Below the pieces are notes generated by a model. It ran no database searches and was not told the origin of the DNA. It was given only the letters and a program-made list of their open reading frames with translations. This document shows, in pieces, positions 1 to 12,797 of a DNA stretch of 64,000 nt. The stretch is from NCBI RefSeq assembly GCF_964355755.1, contig NC_092678.1:24160365-24224364 (forward strand). Reading direction: 5' to 3'. Numbering within the stretch: position 1 is the stretch's first letter; each line of letters starts with the position of its first letter. This DNA is from Antedon mediterranea. Its lineage: Eukaryota > Echinodermata > Crinoidea > Comatulida > Antedonidae. The translations under genes were made by a program, and so were the position numbers.

Positions 1-1665
1 TTGCTTTTTTATTAAAGGACGAACGTGAGCAATTTTCAGTTCATCTGGCACTATGCCGGTATTAAGAGAATGGTTAATGATTTCCGTTATTATTGGAACG
101 ACTGCGTCTATACACTTCTTCAGTATAGAAGTAGGAACTGGATCTAACCTGCATGATTTTGTTGGTGATTTCATCAGAATGTTGCGGATCTCATCTTGAG
201 ATGCTGGTGTAAATGTTGTGAGATGCTGATGAACAGCTGTCACAGGCTCATTAAATGACATGTCATCAATCTTGAAGTCGTCTCTGATGATCTTGATCTT
301 GTCTGTGAAAAACTGACAGAACCTGTTCGCAAGATCTAAGTCAGAAAGACTATCTGGGAGAGGTGATACCTGGCGATGATGAAGGAGTTGGTTAACAATT
401 TTCAAAAAGTCCTTTCTGATCTGCTGCATGTTCTTCACACAAGCCAATGTAGTAGTTGGCCTTTGCCTTTCTTACCATGGAATTTACATTCCTCTTCTGT
501 GCAATGTAAGCTTGACGATCTATTTCCAGATGAGAGATTCTCCATTTCTTTTCAAGCTTACGCTTTGTTCTTTTCTCAGCATAGATGTCACTGTTATACC
601 AACTAGTGTTTGGTCGGACCTTAACTGTTCTCTTTTTCGGTGGTGCGTGTTTGTCAAGAAGTTCACTCAAAGTGGTGACATATAGTCGTACTTTACTTGA
701 TAAATCAAGATTTGAGAGCGAAGTTCCGAGATCAGACTGTGTGATATCTTTACATAATGTCTCAAAATTTATAGCATTCCAATGACGAGTTTCGATGGAT
801 TTAGTGATTACGGGTGGCTTCTTGATAAGGAGATTACATGTGATTGCATAGTGATCTGATATACCATCAATGACATTAAGGTTTGAGAAAACAGGAGGAT
901 CAGATGAACGAGTGATCAGCAAGTCTAATGTATGACCATGTCGGTGTGTAGGTGTAGACACATGCTGTTGAAGACTGCTTGCTACTACAAGTAGATTCCG
1001 AAAATGAATTGCATCTGCATCATTTGGCATATCCACATGGATGTTAAAGTCTCCAACGAATAGTATGGGAGCCGGCTTCAATACATAGTGATCAACCAAA
1101 GTTGAGAATTCTTCAGTGAAAACATTTAGACTGCAACCCGTTGATTTGCTTTGAGGACGATATACTGCTACGAGGAAAACTGAGGATGCATTGCTGACTA
1201 TTTCCACATTTAGCAGTTCAAATGATTTTGGTAATAATCCTGTGTCATAACATTTAACCGCTATGCTTTCCTTGTAAAGAAGTGCAACTCCACCACCTCT
1301 TTTAGTACCAGCACGGGGAGCATGTTTGAGAGAGTATCCGTTGGGTGTAATATTTCCTATAACTGATGTGTCTTCTGGTTTAAGCCACGTTTCCGAAAGG
1401 GCAACAACATCCAGATTATGTTCGATAACGAAATCCACAAATTCTGTTGTTTTGTTCCGAACGGATCTTGTATTAATACTGCAAAATTTAATATTGTTTT
1501 TAGATAAGAGAGAGTTTGATGATAAGTCCGGAAATGATAGATTGTTTTTAGTGTGTTTGTCACGCCCAGCTCTTGTACCACGCCTGGTTTTTCTTTTTGG
1601 CCTCCTTGGTAATAGGTGGATACTACAGCTACTGGAGTTCAAATTAGACTTAGTTTATAAGCATA
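1..1665 (-). mobile_element. Non-LTR retrotransposon (CR1/L2/Jockey-like), partial, frameshifted
   Basis: Reading the minus strand, an open frame of about 416 codons (1642 to 392) encodes an apurinic endonuclease. Visible motifs are the N-terminal NTRSVRNK segment, ALSETWL, the VGDFNIHVD catalytic motif and the terminal SDHYAI motif. That frame stops near 392. The element continues to the window edge in a second frame (from roughly 420 down to 1) with a sequence typical of the start of a reverse transcriptase, including LDPVPTSILKK and a segment ending HVRPLIKK. A frameshift therefore lies at about 415-450, so this copy is probably dead. It sits antisense just upstream of the first visible exon of the ASZ1-like gene, presumably in an intron. 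The clade is inferred from motif style only. The 3' part lies outside the window. Confidence 0.85.
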
Positions 1666-1803
1666 ATAAATTATAAAATAGTTTATCCATCCTGTAATTG
1701 GCGAGGTACTTGCTGTTGGATGCGTTGAAAAAAAACAAAGACCATAATTACATTGATTGGATCATTTCATTAATCTGTGTCATCTTTAACTATCTGTTAT
1801 TAG

Positions 1804-2747
1804 GTTGGTATTAAAGAACTTGGTGTACGCAAAAAGATATTAAAATCTTTACATGAAATTCACAAGAAGAAATGGGAGCCTGGTAGCGTTAGGACACCAA
1901 ACAGTAAGATACTCAGGTGAGTAAACCAATGAATATGGTAGTGATGTATCCAAATATGGTAGTGATATGCCCAAATATGGTAGTGATATGACATCATTAT
2001 ATCCATATATGTGCACATCACATTTTTTGTCACATACAGTTTGATAGTAGTGTAGACAGACCCTTAGTCGTGTTATAAATTCGCTTATTTTATGGCATTG
2101 TTAATGTTATTGTTAAATTGTTTGTTTCGCAGCTGTAGAGAATCAATTGATATTTTAGAGAATATCAACAAACACATAAGTTATATATCAAGCACGATCA
2201 ATTACGTTAGACGGAATCTTCAAGATCACAGCTCCCTCGTTAGTGAAAAAGTTGACAATAAGCTGGTAGAGAGACTATCAACTGAGACATCAGATTCATT
2301 AGTAAAGGTCAAAGGTCTTCACACCGAATTGAAACAGCTTAATCGACATGTATCTGAGGTATTTTTACTTGATTACATTTTATTATGATTTAATTAATTT
2401 GAAGATAACAATGTAATTATTATTGTATTTATCTTTATTTCTTTTTTTTTAAATACTTAAAGGTGACTTGTAACACGGACATGGTTGCAGCTGATCTAGT
2501 TGAGGCGCCAGAAAGTAGACGGACACTATGGATGAAGAGAGTTGTACCTTCTGTGCTCACCCTCACAGTTACCATGGCTACAATATGGATGAAACCAAGT
2601 CACTTATCTACTGCCCTCATCACAGCCACCATTGTTGGACTGCGGCCTCCTCCATTAATTTCAGCAGGGGTGGTCAGTTGGTTCTTTTATTGGACAACAC
2701 AAACAGAGCCTTTGACTGTTGACTGGCTCACTAGTAGGTTTTCATAA
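1804..2747 (+). CDS. ASZ1: ASZ1/GASZ-like protein, C-terminal three exons (5' partial)
   Basis: Exons 1804-1916, 2133-2358 and 2463-2747 join in phase (AG|C, then phase 0) with good AG/GT borders, giving 207 codons to a TAA stop. The first exon is the end of a SAM domain (VGIKELGVRKKILKSL pattern, the last helix). The second is a charged, probably coiled-coil helical region of about 75 residues. The third has a basic patch and then about 45 hydrophobic residues near the C-terminus, looking like a tail anchor. ASZ1/GASZ is a germ-cell protein of the piRNA pathway with ankyrin repeats, a SAM domain and a C-terminal membrane anchor on mitochondria; the ankyrin part would lie to the left of the window. 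The call rests on domain order plus position directly upstream of WNT2 in the same orientation. Another SAM-domain membrane protein is possible. Confidence 0.6.
1930..2069. mobile_element. Fold-back MITE family A, copy 1 (left end lost)
   Basis: Three tandem copies of the CCAAATATGGTAGTGAT-type unit are followed by the typical right arm (TTTGATAG...TGTAGACAGA). The left terminal repeat is missing. It lies in the intron after the SAM exon of the ASZ1-like gene. Confidence 0.8.
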
Positions 2748-2814
2748 TAAAGTGATTTATATTTTTCTATAATAACTTTGTTTCTAATGAACGTTTAGTT
2801 GTCAATTATGGTAT

Positions 2815-2820
2815 AATAAA
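2815..2820 (+). terminator. Polyadenylation signal, ASZ1-like gene
   Basis: AATAAA lies about 70 bases after the stop codon. A second AATAAA overlaps the stop at 2746-2751 and is too close to be the likely signal. Confidence 0.45.
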
Positions 2821-5602
2821 GATAAAAGCGTGGATATTCGGTAAATATTTGCATAAATGCAGCGGATGGACTTGGCTGTTTCTTTTCTCTGTTTTACCTG
2901 AAGCTTGGTCCTAGATTGTATGCTGTGTTGGATTTTTTTGCTTCACAATTATTGTTTACATTAAAGAAATGTTTCTTTTTGGTGGTTTGCATAAAAAATA
3001 TAACAACTATTTATTGAAAACCTGGTTTAGCACTTTTCAATATCACAGATATGGAGGCAAACATTCATCACATTTTACAACCAGCTGCATTTTTTATTAT
3101 CACGCTTTTCATATATTATTATTATCTCATATTTCAGTTTATTCACGACGTAATCAACCCAAATAAGGAAGTATTTTGTGTGTTTATTTGCAGCAATAAT
3201 ATAAACTATTGTGACTGTGAATTGAATATATCTTGCCATCAATAAAGTGTATTGTAGTTTTATTCATTGCAATACTAAACTAGATTCTAATTTATTTTGC
3301 ACAAGATTTTTATATCGTCACTTTTATAAGCAGCTAAATATTTCTTTCAATTTTTTCGCATTACGTCATAAGTCACTGACGCGAATATTCTACCAATAAA
3401 AACGTTTTACGTCGGATTTTTGCATATTAAGTAATAAAAACAATCGGACAATACTAAAATATTAACTTAACATTGAATATATATTGGAAATTGTTTCCCG
3501 AACGTTTGTTATTTTTCCCAGTAATTTAGCCCTTTTTGTTTTGAATCGATAAATAAAAAAAAAAACTTTTAGTGTGCAAATATCTAAAACTAGTACCTAG
3601 TATTCAGTCTTGCAGCCAAAATTTGAAAGTATGTTTATAATTCGTTGCAACGGTACCATAATACTCAGCAGGCCTACTACAGTAGTTAAGATTGAAACAC
3701 CAAATGAATTTGGTCCAGATGCAATTCACGGACTAAGTAAAAGAATTATGTAGGCCTAAGATCAAAGAAAATGTTTCACTTTAAAGAGTTAAAACTGTTG
3801 GTAATGTCCTTTTGATCTGTCGGTCTTTCTTCGTACTGTTTGGGCGTTTCTTTGGAGTTTGTGTCGGTGAAACTTTTAAATTTAAATGCGAGATACTGTG
3901 AACAAATTGCGTTTTATTATGTAACAAAAGGCCATATGATCTATTGTGATTGGCAATGATAAAAAGCTAGGCCAATTAAATAGAGATGATTGTCGCATTA
4001 GTTGCTTTTATAGCGCTATCTTTGAAGGTATTAATTCATTGTGATCAAAATACCAAGGCGGCTTAGCTGGCGATTTTGCTGATCCAATTTCAGCGTGTTA
4101 TTTGTTCTTTGTCGTGTGTTTCCTCGACTGATTGTTTAAGGATAATGACATAAGTATCAGGTACTTAGTGATTGCTCATTTTAAGCATGCAGCAGCAACT
4201 ATGTTGTAAGAACATTGTCATGGTCAAATTCTTGATCAATATTATTAAATGTTTTTCTTCATAATTTTGCAAACTAAATGGTGTTATAGCCGTGTGTTTC
4301 TGGAAAGAAAACACAAAGATAATTAAAAAGGAAATCATTAAATCTTTTTCCTTTATTTTAAACAGTAACATGAATAAAAGGTCGAATGTAAACATTATTT
4401 AATATAATTCATACAATTAAAGGTAAAAAAGAAATAATTTCGTTAATTTAAACCATGGGAAGTATAATAAATACTTAACACAAAATAAACATTGTCGAAA
4501 CTAGACTGATGCAATGCGAAATTGATGAAGTACGTCAGAGACCTACATACATACATAAATGAGTGAAAATGACGGATGATGTTATTGAGACTGTACTTAA
4601 AAGTTTACGAATGGTTTGAGAAAGAAAACATCGATGGATGTTGCTGTCATTTAATAACCATGGTTACCTATCATCTATTGATGAAGTTTGGACCGTCAGG
4701 AGAATGCCATCAATGTTTAGGCTAGAGAGAAATGAACTCCGCATGAATAGAACGTGGTGATAGATTGAGCGCCTCTGAATCACCCAAGCGTAACGAAAAC
4801 ATTTATAATATTATACGTGCGCGTACATACTATGATAATAATGTCGTACGCGCGCGTCACATTCGTGTTACCAATATAATAAGGAAATTATCGTTAAAAC
4901 GAGAGTTTCAGTGTTTATGCGTTAGACATGAACTATCTGTGAACGCAAAGGAGGTGTTGACGGATTGAGGGTAACCATTTGAACACGTAGAGAGTTTGCT
5001 GACGGATTAATGATTAGGGATAAACTCGTAGCAGACGGAAAGGTGAAGTAATAGAAAGTTTGTAAACAAAGTTGATACAAATTGTCGCGATGATTAACGT
5101 ACTCGGTAAGTGGATAAAAAATAAAATCTTATTTTGAAAACAAGTTTTTATTTAGAACGCGGTTTTGCTTGTTTTTTTTTTAGACTTGGCCAATGTCCTA
5201 AGTTTTAACAACTTTTATGCAACTTTAGATGACTCGTCTCCCACCAACAGAGTTTTACTTTTTTTTTTAATATATATTTTTAGTTTTAAGGCCTTGATTT
5301 AAATTATTCCGAAATACTTCTTATTTAGTTAAGAAGTAAAGTCAATTTTCCTGATTCTAATTGGCACTCGTGTTGTTGATAGGATGTGCAGGGGTAGGCC
5401 CAAATACTCAGAAACGGTGCCTTTAGATACATAAGCAGCCAATGACAGCTTCAAGTGGTGTGACGTAATGAGTCTTATTTGCTTCTTAGTAAGGTGTCAT
5501 TGGACAGAGTTATTTAGTAGTCCAACCATACCCGTGTTCTGTGGAAAATATCGTATAGGAATTATATATACTTTTATTATTTACTTTGGATATAGGATCA
5601 TA
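2821..5602. other. Intergenic region between ASZ1-like and WNT2
   Basis: AT-rich, with no coding exon that I can support. Scattered single TAGGCCTA-type motifs occur. Around 4786-4890 there is an imperfect stem-loop (GTAACGAA against TTCGTGTTAC) enclosing two CG-alternating tracts (GTGCGCGTAC and GTACGCGCGCGTC). The last kilobase should contain the WNT2 promoter and 5' UTR, but I see no TATA box that decides a start. Confidence 0.5.
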
Positions 5603-8600
5603 ATGGAATTTATAAGGATATTTTTAACATTTTCTTTGATAGTGTTTACGCTTCCGTCTGAGACAGCATCGATGTGGTGGTAAGTAGGCCTAGTACTTAA
5701 AATCTTTTTTCTCCTTAGGCCTAATCTTAAATTTATAGAAACATTGGCAATAAGGTTGTAATATTGAGAGGTTTTTGGTTAAAAAAGTAAAAAGTTTTGG
5801 GGTTTTTTTACAAATCGCTTGCATGTTCTTCGTAAACTGTTCGTCCTAATTTTCTATTTTGCTTCAGTTATAAGTTGTTAAAGATCTATAAACACATCCC
5901 GTAGTAACATAGGCTATGTAAATAGAGCAGGTTAGGAGTGGTCGATCGAATTCATTCATCTACAATCATTCATTAAACTCTTCAATTTATTCATGGGCTT
6001 GTTAAAAATTGGAAACGTGTAATTTATTATTGACTTTAATTGTTTGCAAATATTTTACCAAAACTCGTTTATGCCGCAACAAACAAAACAAAACAAACAA
6101 CCTTTTCATAAATATTGCGCACTCCAAAATTAATATAGGTTTATTTGATAGAAAGTTCACGAAAAGAGACACGCATTTAAAGTAGTGCAAACAACCGACC
6201 TTACACGCAGTTGAACGTGCGCACTGCGCACTGATATCGTGTTTCTAGTACTGTACGTATTTTTATGAATGATCATACGTACCTACACGTCCCTATGTGC
6301 ACATTATGTTACGTTGTCTGGTTTTAAAGTCGTGTTGTTTTCAGTAGTGTTCAAGTACCATACCTTTCAATCATCTCTTAATTGTAGAAGTTCAGAACAT
6401 TAGAAACTGAAGAATGACATTCTCATAACATGGACCACATAGAAAGTGTCTGATCATTCTTACATCAATATGTCACTTTATATGGCTATTGTCACTCGTC
6501 ATTGTGACAAGTTTAAATTACCAACAAGGATCGTGTGCTTGTTGATATCAGTCAAATATCATGTGGTTAGGTATTTAATGATATTTTTTATCAACTCTAA
6601 AGCTCTGTCTACATTTTCAAACTAGTTTGACAAAAATGTGTGAGGTGCCTAAACATGGTAGTGATATACCCAAATATGGTAGTGATGACATCATCATGTC
6701 CTTATATGGGCACATCACATTTTGTGTGTCACATAAAGTTTGATAGTGTGAGACAGAGCCCTAGGCCCTTATAATTATTTTATATTAAAACCAATGGTAC
6801 TTTTTACAATAAAAATTAACTTTGAAATTGCGATACAAGTTGAGAAGTTTCAATATTGCGTAACAACTCGTTGCTTTTGCTTCTTCAGTCTTCGTTTATT
6901 ATTGTTACTTTAGCCTGTTTATTCCTTGCCTTATCTTGATGAAAACATTAAATTATCCTTTAAATTATTCTCATAATCAAGATAAGACAATTTTGGTTAA
7001 AATAAAAGTACCGCCGCATCCAATGACGGATGGTGTTACCTCCTGAGGAGCAAGGTGTGTCGACCCAGTTTATTGTTTGTTTTCTGTAAGTATCCACTAA
7101 GCACGAACAAAGCACCACAAATCATTCTAATGATGCTTGTAACTCATTTGAAGAAAAATGTATTTATTTGAAAAGATCATTTATGAGATTGACCCCAATT
7201 AATTCTTAAACCTTTTTTTACCGATACTCTATAATATATTGCATTGATATCGCTGTCAGTGGCATCAGAACTTGTACGCGCGCATCCAAATACTGGTGAT
7301 ATGGGAAGGATTTTACGCTCGTTAATTCTGATGTGTTTCTAAAACATTGTTTTTAAAAATTATGAACTATTAAATATATAATATTATTTATTATATTTTA
7401 GGTATGTGGCACAACTAAGCAGCGTCGGCTCTCGAATATTATGTGAAAATATACCAGGCCTTGTTGGAAAACAGAGGCAACTTTGTCGAGCTAACCCAGA
7501 CGTAATGATCAGTCTGGGAGGGGGCGCTAAAGTCGGTGTTGAAGAATGTCAGAACCAATTTGGAAACAGCCGCTGGAACTGTTCAACAATTAATGGAGAT
7601 ACCACGGTCTTTGGAAAAGTCATGTTAAAAAGTAAGAAAAAGAAACAAATGAAACGACATTTTAAATTATTTTATTATCTGCAAATTAATAATGGTAAAA
7701 CAATTCGTTAAATGAATGTAGCTAAATTCAGTTTAAAGTTCAATCATGAACTGTAATCGAGTCGCATCAATGTCTAAAATAACTGTAAACATTTTAGGTT
7801 GTAGTGTAATATTATTTTTCGACCGCTAGCAATACAATTATGATTTTAATATCAATCGAGGTGTATTGTATCTAACCAAACACGCGCTTTGTGGGAGACC
7901 ATACTTTTGCCTGTGGTTACATTTAATATATATTATACCCGCATAACAAAAGCAGTAATCCATCATCCTTTGACAACGTACTTATTGAGCGCTGCGTTGA
8001 ACTAGCTGAACGCGTAATAAAGTTACGCACGTAGTAGACGTTTGAACGCCGAATCCGCACTCAACATGTGTAAGCCTAACTTAGATTAGATAAATTTAAA
8101 GAATATTTTATTTCAACTTAAAAAATATTTTATGCTATATTTGAAAAATCAGCAGTCTAAATGTTTCGTCAAAGACCAATTAAAGAACATCAATTCGTAA
8201 TATGTATATCCTAGATTTCAGCATGCCAACAGGATCTTAACACGCCAGTCTAGGAAAAATAAAAGCCAGATTTGCGATAGCGTATTATTTTACAGTAAAA
8301 ATAAACACTGTGTATATTATACAAACTATATACTATAGGTATAGTGGTGAATGTATCCTTCTTTCTCTAACTAGGTTAGGTTCTACGAGAAGAATTTCTT
8401 ATGAAAACAATATTCTGCTCTGGTGGCAGTCGTGAACTGAAAAATAACAAAAAAACCTATATAATTATTTTTACAAACCATCAATCCCATGGGCTTTCTA
8501 TTGAATGCGATCGACTCGACAAAAATAGGGCAAATATGGCATAGTGTATAAGCGTTTGAAGAATCTTGTTTATACTCTTTGGTACGGTTTTAAAATGTTA

Positions 8601-10367
8601 CAATAGTTGTTTATATTTTAACTGATTAAATCGCTTATAATCCAAGGACCAAAGATTTCAGATGTTGCTGAAACAATTACTGAAATGTTGGCAAAACAAA
8701 AAAAAACAGTTAAAAAGCAATTGATGGCTAAATAAAAGAAAACAAATGAATTCATAGAATATAAACGATATGTATTTAACCCAAGGTAAGCCGCAGTACG
8801 ACCTGGCAAGATCGATGCCAGTTCAGGGCCTAATAAATTGAGTTTTTGTTTCTAGGTTGACGGAGTTACAAATGGTGCAATTGTGATTACTGATATATTT
8901 TAATTAGCATGATCTGTCTTCAAAGATGTTAAACAATGTACCCTTCTGTTTAGATTTAGGCATACATGTCACGTGACTCATCCATCATAGAGAGTCCTTA
9001 AATATAGGCCTAATGCCACCACGACACGAGAAAAATGACGCTGCGCTGCGTCCAATTAACGGTCAAATATTATGTACGCGCGCGTCGACTTTGTGTTTGT
9101 TAGGTTTATGTTGAGTTTTATAGTTATCGTAATTTATAAAATTTAAATTGTATTTTTCAGCCGGTAGCAGGGAAGCGGCCTTTGTCTACTCCATCTCATC
9201 TGCAGGTGTTGTGCATTCAATAACGCGATCATGCAGTAAAGGTGATCTTCTCGACTGCGCATGCGATCCAAGCAAACGAGGAACTGACCAGGATGATTAT
9301 GGAGATTTCGAGTGGGGAGGATGTAGCGACAATGTTGGATATGCATCGGAATTCACTAAACAATTTGTGGATGCAAAAGAAAAGAAACAAAGTGACGCAA
9401 AGGCACTTATGAATATTCATAACAACAGGGCGGGGCGAAGAGTAAGTTTTTACGTCTTCAGATACTTTAGTGGCGGGGTGGGTTCACAGGCTAAGAAAAA
9501 TGGTACTTATGCGCGCGCGTACCGGTGTATTTCATCAGTGTCTCTTCATGGCGATTGTTGACTTACTTTAAGTTGTTGAGCTGGCCTCATTAAATTAAAA
9601 TTGATGAAATTGATATTATGATAATAGTCAATTATTTTTAATCTATGTTTTTTTTTGTCTTCTTCAGGCGGTTTCACGTGCAATGAAGCTCCAGTGTAAA
9701 TGTCATGGAGTCAGTGGTGCTTGTAACATACGAACCTGTTGGTTGGCGATGGCTGAATTTCGTAGAGTTGGTGACATTTTGAAGAGGCGCTATGACAGTG
9801 CCAGTAAAATGGTGATGAACCAAGATAGCGCCGGACTAATAGTTGTCAACAAGAACCATAAGCAGCCGTCAAAGTCCGACTTGATATACTTTGAAAGCTC
9901 TCCTGATTATTGTGTTAAAAGTCAGAAAACAGGTACCGTAAGAAAAAGCAAATATGTTACCGATTATTTTATATTTTTTCGGCCATCTTTTGTTGATTTT
10001 TGATACTTTTTAATATGATTTTATTATTTAAATTTTTATTTCTTCAGGTTCGCTTGGAACAGCAGGCCGCGCATGCAATAAAACATCAAAATCAACTGAC
10101 GGATGTGACATCATGTGTTGTGGGCGTGGTTACGATACTGCACGGGTGACACGCACGTCGAAATGCGAGTGCAAATTTCACTGGTGTTGCTACGTGCGCT
10201 GTAAAGAATGCACAGAAACGGTGGACGTGCATACATGCAAAGCACCAAACGAAGAAAGAACCAACACACATATTCACAGAAGAGCACAAGACAAGAAAAA
10301 GAAACATAAAAATGACGATGAAGACAATTTAGACAACGTATTACGAACAATCAATGCATCTTTATAA
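5603..10367 (+). CDS. WNT2: WNT2, complete, five coding exons
   Basis: Exons 5603-5679, 7402-7631, 9161-9441, 9668-9932 and 10048-10367 join in phase to 390 codons plus stop. Exon 1 gives a signal peptide ([19 protein letters not shown]) and MWW, with WWY completed across the first junction as in vertebrate WNT2. Exon 2 holds the CENIPGLV and RQLC segment and the RWNCST motif. Exon 3 has [16 protein letters not shown] and the WGGCSDN block. Exon 4 has the Wnt signature [10 protein letters not shown], whose Ser212 is the acylated serine. Exon 5 has the Cys-rich C-terminal domain, [14 protein letters not shown] and VHTCKAP. WNT2 rather than another subfamily is supported by WWY, the GSLGTAGR segment at the last junction and DVHTCKAP. 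Wnts are secreted, lipid-modified ligands for Frizzled/LRP receptors. After KAP there is a Lys-rich then acidic tail ([13 protein letters not shown]-like), making it about 30 residues longer than the human protein. Confidence 0.95.
6600..6762. mobile_element. Fold-back MITE family A, copy 2
   Basis: Both terminal repeats are present (AGCTCTGTCTACA... and ...TGAGACAGAGC). The interior carries CCAAATATGG and CCTTATATGG. It lies in WNT2 intron 1. Confidence 0.85.
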
Positions 10368-10637
10368 TATATAAATAGGAATATAAAAGAACTATATTTA
10401 CGATCAAATATAAATAGGGTGGTGTATTGTTTTAACCCCGGCTTCTTTTGTACTTTTTTACGACCAGCAGAGAAGGCTAAAAAATGTTAACACGAAAAGT
10501 CGACGCGCGCGTAACGCGTACATGTCTTCTTATCCTTTGAACGCCGCTTCTGAAGCTCGTGTCTTCTAACTATACAGGCCTAGTCAATCGTTTGTACTAA
10601 TTGAATTGAATTTCAAAATATTTTATCATTGTCTTAC

Positions 10638-10643
10638 AATAAA
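10638..10643 (+). terminator. Polyadenylation signal, WNT2
   Basis: AATAAA about 270 bases after the stop. A further AATAAA-like site occurs near 10830. Confidence 0.4.
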
Positions 10644-11029
10644 GTATAAAGCCTACCAAAATACACATTTTTTGTCGATCAGGATTCAAATCCTATGTTA
10701 TTAATTGCCGACTGCTGGACGAACTGTTAAAAAAAATGTTCTTTCTTTTTGTTCTTTTAATTAAACATCTGTCTTAAAAATATAATGTTAGTAAGCCAAT
10801 GACATTTTTTTGTAGTGTATATAAGAAAATAAAACAAAATTTGTAAAAATGAATATGCTTATTCGATTAATTATTTCATTACAATTTCCTACTATTAATC
10901 TCTAACGTACAGCAACATACCAATCGAACACACCTATGCATTATGTAATTGCACGCTTCAATGAACACGCGGTGACCTTTTGTGCCGTGGAAGCGATTAT
11001 TCGCTTATTAACTGCTTGTTCATTCATGT

Positions 11030-11132
11030 GCCGAAATAGCTCAGTTGGGAGAGCGTTAGACTGAAGATCTAAAGGTCCCTGGTTCAATTCCGGAGAACCT
11101 ACTATGGTTCTGAATATTCCCGGGTTTCGGCA
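11030..11132 (+). tRNA. tRNA-Phe (GAA) with a 30-nt insertion in the T arm (possible pseudogene)
   Basis: The sequence reads as a standard nuclear tRNA-Phe from GCCGAAATAGC (acceptor strand and A box) through D arm, anticodon stem-loop with GAA (GACTGAAGATC) and B box (GGTTCAATTCC). It ends in TTTCGGCA, which pairs with the 5' acceptor strand. A T-run terminator follows at about 11137. Removing 11094-11123 leaves a normal 73-nt tRNA. The extra 30 nt contain a 6-bp hairpin (AGAACC/GGTTCT) and then GGTTCTGAATATTCCCGG, which looks like a diverged second copy of the T-arm sequence. It therefore seems to be a partial T-arm duplication. Nuclear tRNA introns lie after position 37, not here, so this is either a pseudogene or an unusual tRNA. 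Both promoter boxes and the terminator remain intact. Confidence 0.8.
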
Positions 11133-12290
11133 CTTCTTTTTTTTCTTTCATGTTTAAAATATTTTTTTTAGATTCATTTATTCCAGTGTTTACTTTTACT
11201 TTTTTGTAACTAATGTTTTTTTTAAAAAATAAATTATTACAGTTTATTTTTTAAATATTTTTATTTCATAATCATATGAATATATTGTACACTAAAGTGA
11301 CTAAATCGAATCAATTCTATATATTTGTATTTCTGTGAATTATTATTCATTATTTATAACTCTATAAACAGAGAAGAAAGAAGAATTTTAAAACAAATGC
11401 CATTTATTTTATTTAGCAATCAAACTTATCAGTTACAACAATAAATAGTCAATTCACAACACGCAAGTATACAGCAATTCCAAATTCTTACAATTTCCTT
11501 TTTTCTTATTTATTTCTTTTATATTAATCTTCCTTGTTTTATTTTGGATATAAATAGTTATATATCCACAAGGAATAATTTCGCCAGTGTAGCATAGCAA
11601 AAAGCTATACAAAATAACCTTCTTGCTACACATTTCTACAATTGTGTAGCAAAAAATACGATAGAAAACTATGATTCTCGACTAAAAAATCAGTTTGATT
11701 CGCAATATTGCTAAACAAAATTTTAAAATGAAATTTTTCCCTGATCCATATTATTTTAGTGTTTATTCTCATTTTGTTTAATTCCATTTTGTTTTATTAC
11801 ATTTAAATTTAGTGTTGGAGAAGTTTTACATTCTTATATAAAATGTCATAAAACTGATTCATCATTTCAAGTCCTACAAAAATACATAAAAAATAGCAAT
11901 AAATATGTCTAAAAAATTCAACAAATTTTATAAATTAAAAATGAGTTAAAAAGTGTTGAAAGCACCGAAATTATACTTTTGTCACTTTAATTTAAAAATA
12001 AAAAAATAATAATTCACTTTAACTTTATCAGTACTCTTCCTCCAGATAGTATGTGTAAGTACATTACTGTTAAAATTAATTAAATGTTTTAAAAACAAAT
12101 GAATTTATAATACTAATGTAAGAGCACTTGCATAGAACTTAAAAGTACACGTAAATAGGTTAGAGTTTGAGATAACAACACATTTCAAAGTACAGTATAA
12201 CCAGGCTTAATCTACAGTAAACAAACAGTGTACTTGACTACAGCATCTATACTTAAAATAGTTACACTTTACAAGTCCCTTTACACTAAG

Positions 12291-12456
12291 TAAAGCCTTG
12301 TCTACACTATCAAACTTTATGTGTCAAAAAAGTTTGATGTGCCCATATATGGTAGTTCTATGCTTAAAAATGGTAGTGATATGACATCATCATGTCCATA
12401 TATGAGCACATCACATTTTTTTGACACATAAAGTTTGATAGTGTAGACAAAGCTTA
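12291..12456. mobile_element. Fold-back MITE family A, copy 3
   Basis: Complete copy: AAAGCCTTGTCTACACTATC at the left, GATAGTGTAGACAAAGCTT at the right, with CCATATATGG and TGACATCA motifs inside. Confidence 0.85.
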
Positions 12457-12797
12457 ACAGTACTAAAATTAATTACTAAATTTAAGTTAAAACAGTTGGT
12501 AGTACACTAACATTTATGCTCCAACAGGCACAGTTTAGAAATTTATCAAAAAAAGTTAATGAATACAAAAATATAATATGACCAATATTTTAAAATACTT
12601 AGTATAGAAAATATATTACAAATAACTTAAGTAAAAAAAACAACAAATGAGCAAACACCATGAATTGAAAGCCTTTTTTGGAAAATTGTATCCAGGTCAA
12701 AAGGTTACAAGTATTAAGATTTGATTGGTTGCCCTTGACCATGTAATCTGAATCAAATACGTTCTTAAAATTTCTTTTAACGATAAAATTGTTAATT

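Noticed and set aside
2969-3245. Two overlapping small open frames after the ASZ1-like gene
   Set aside because: AT-rich, beyond the likely polyadenylation site, no similarity recognised.
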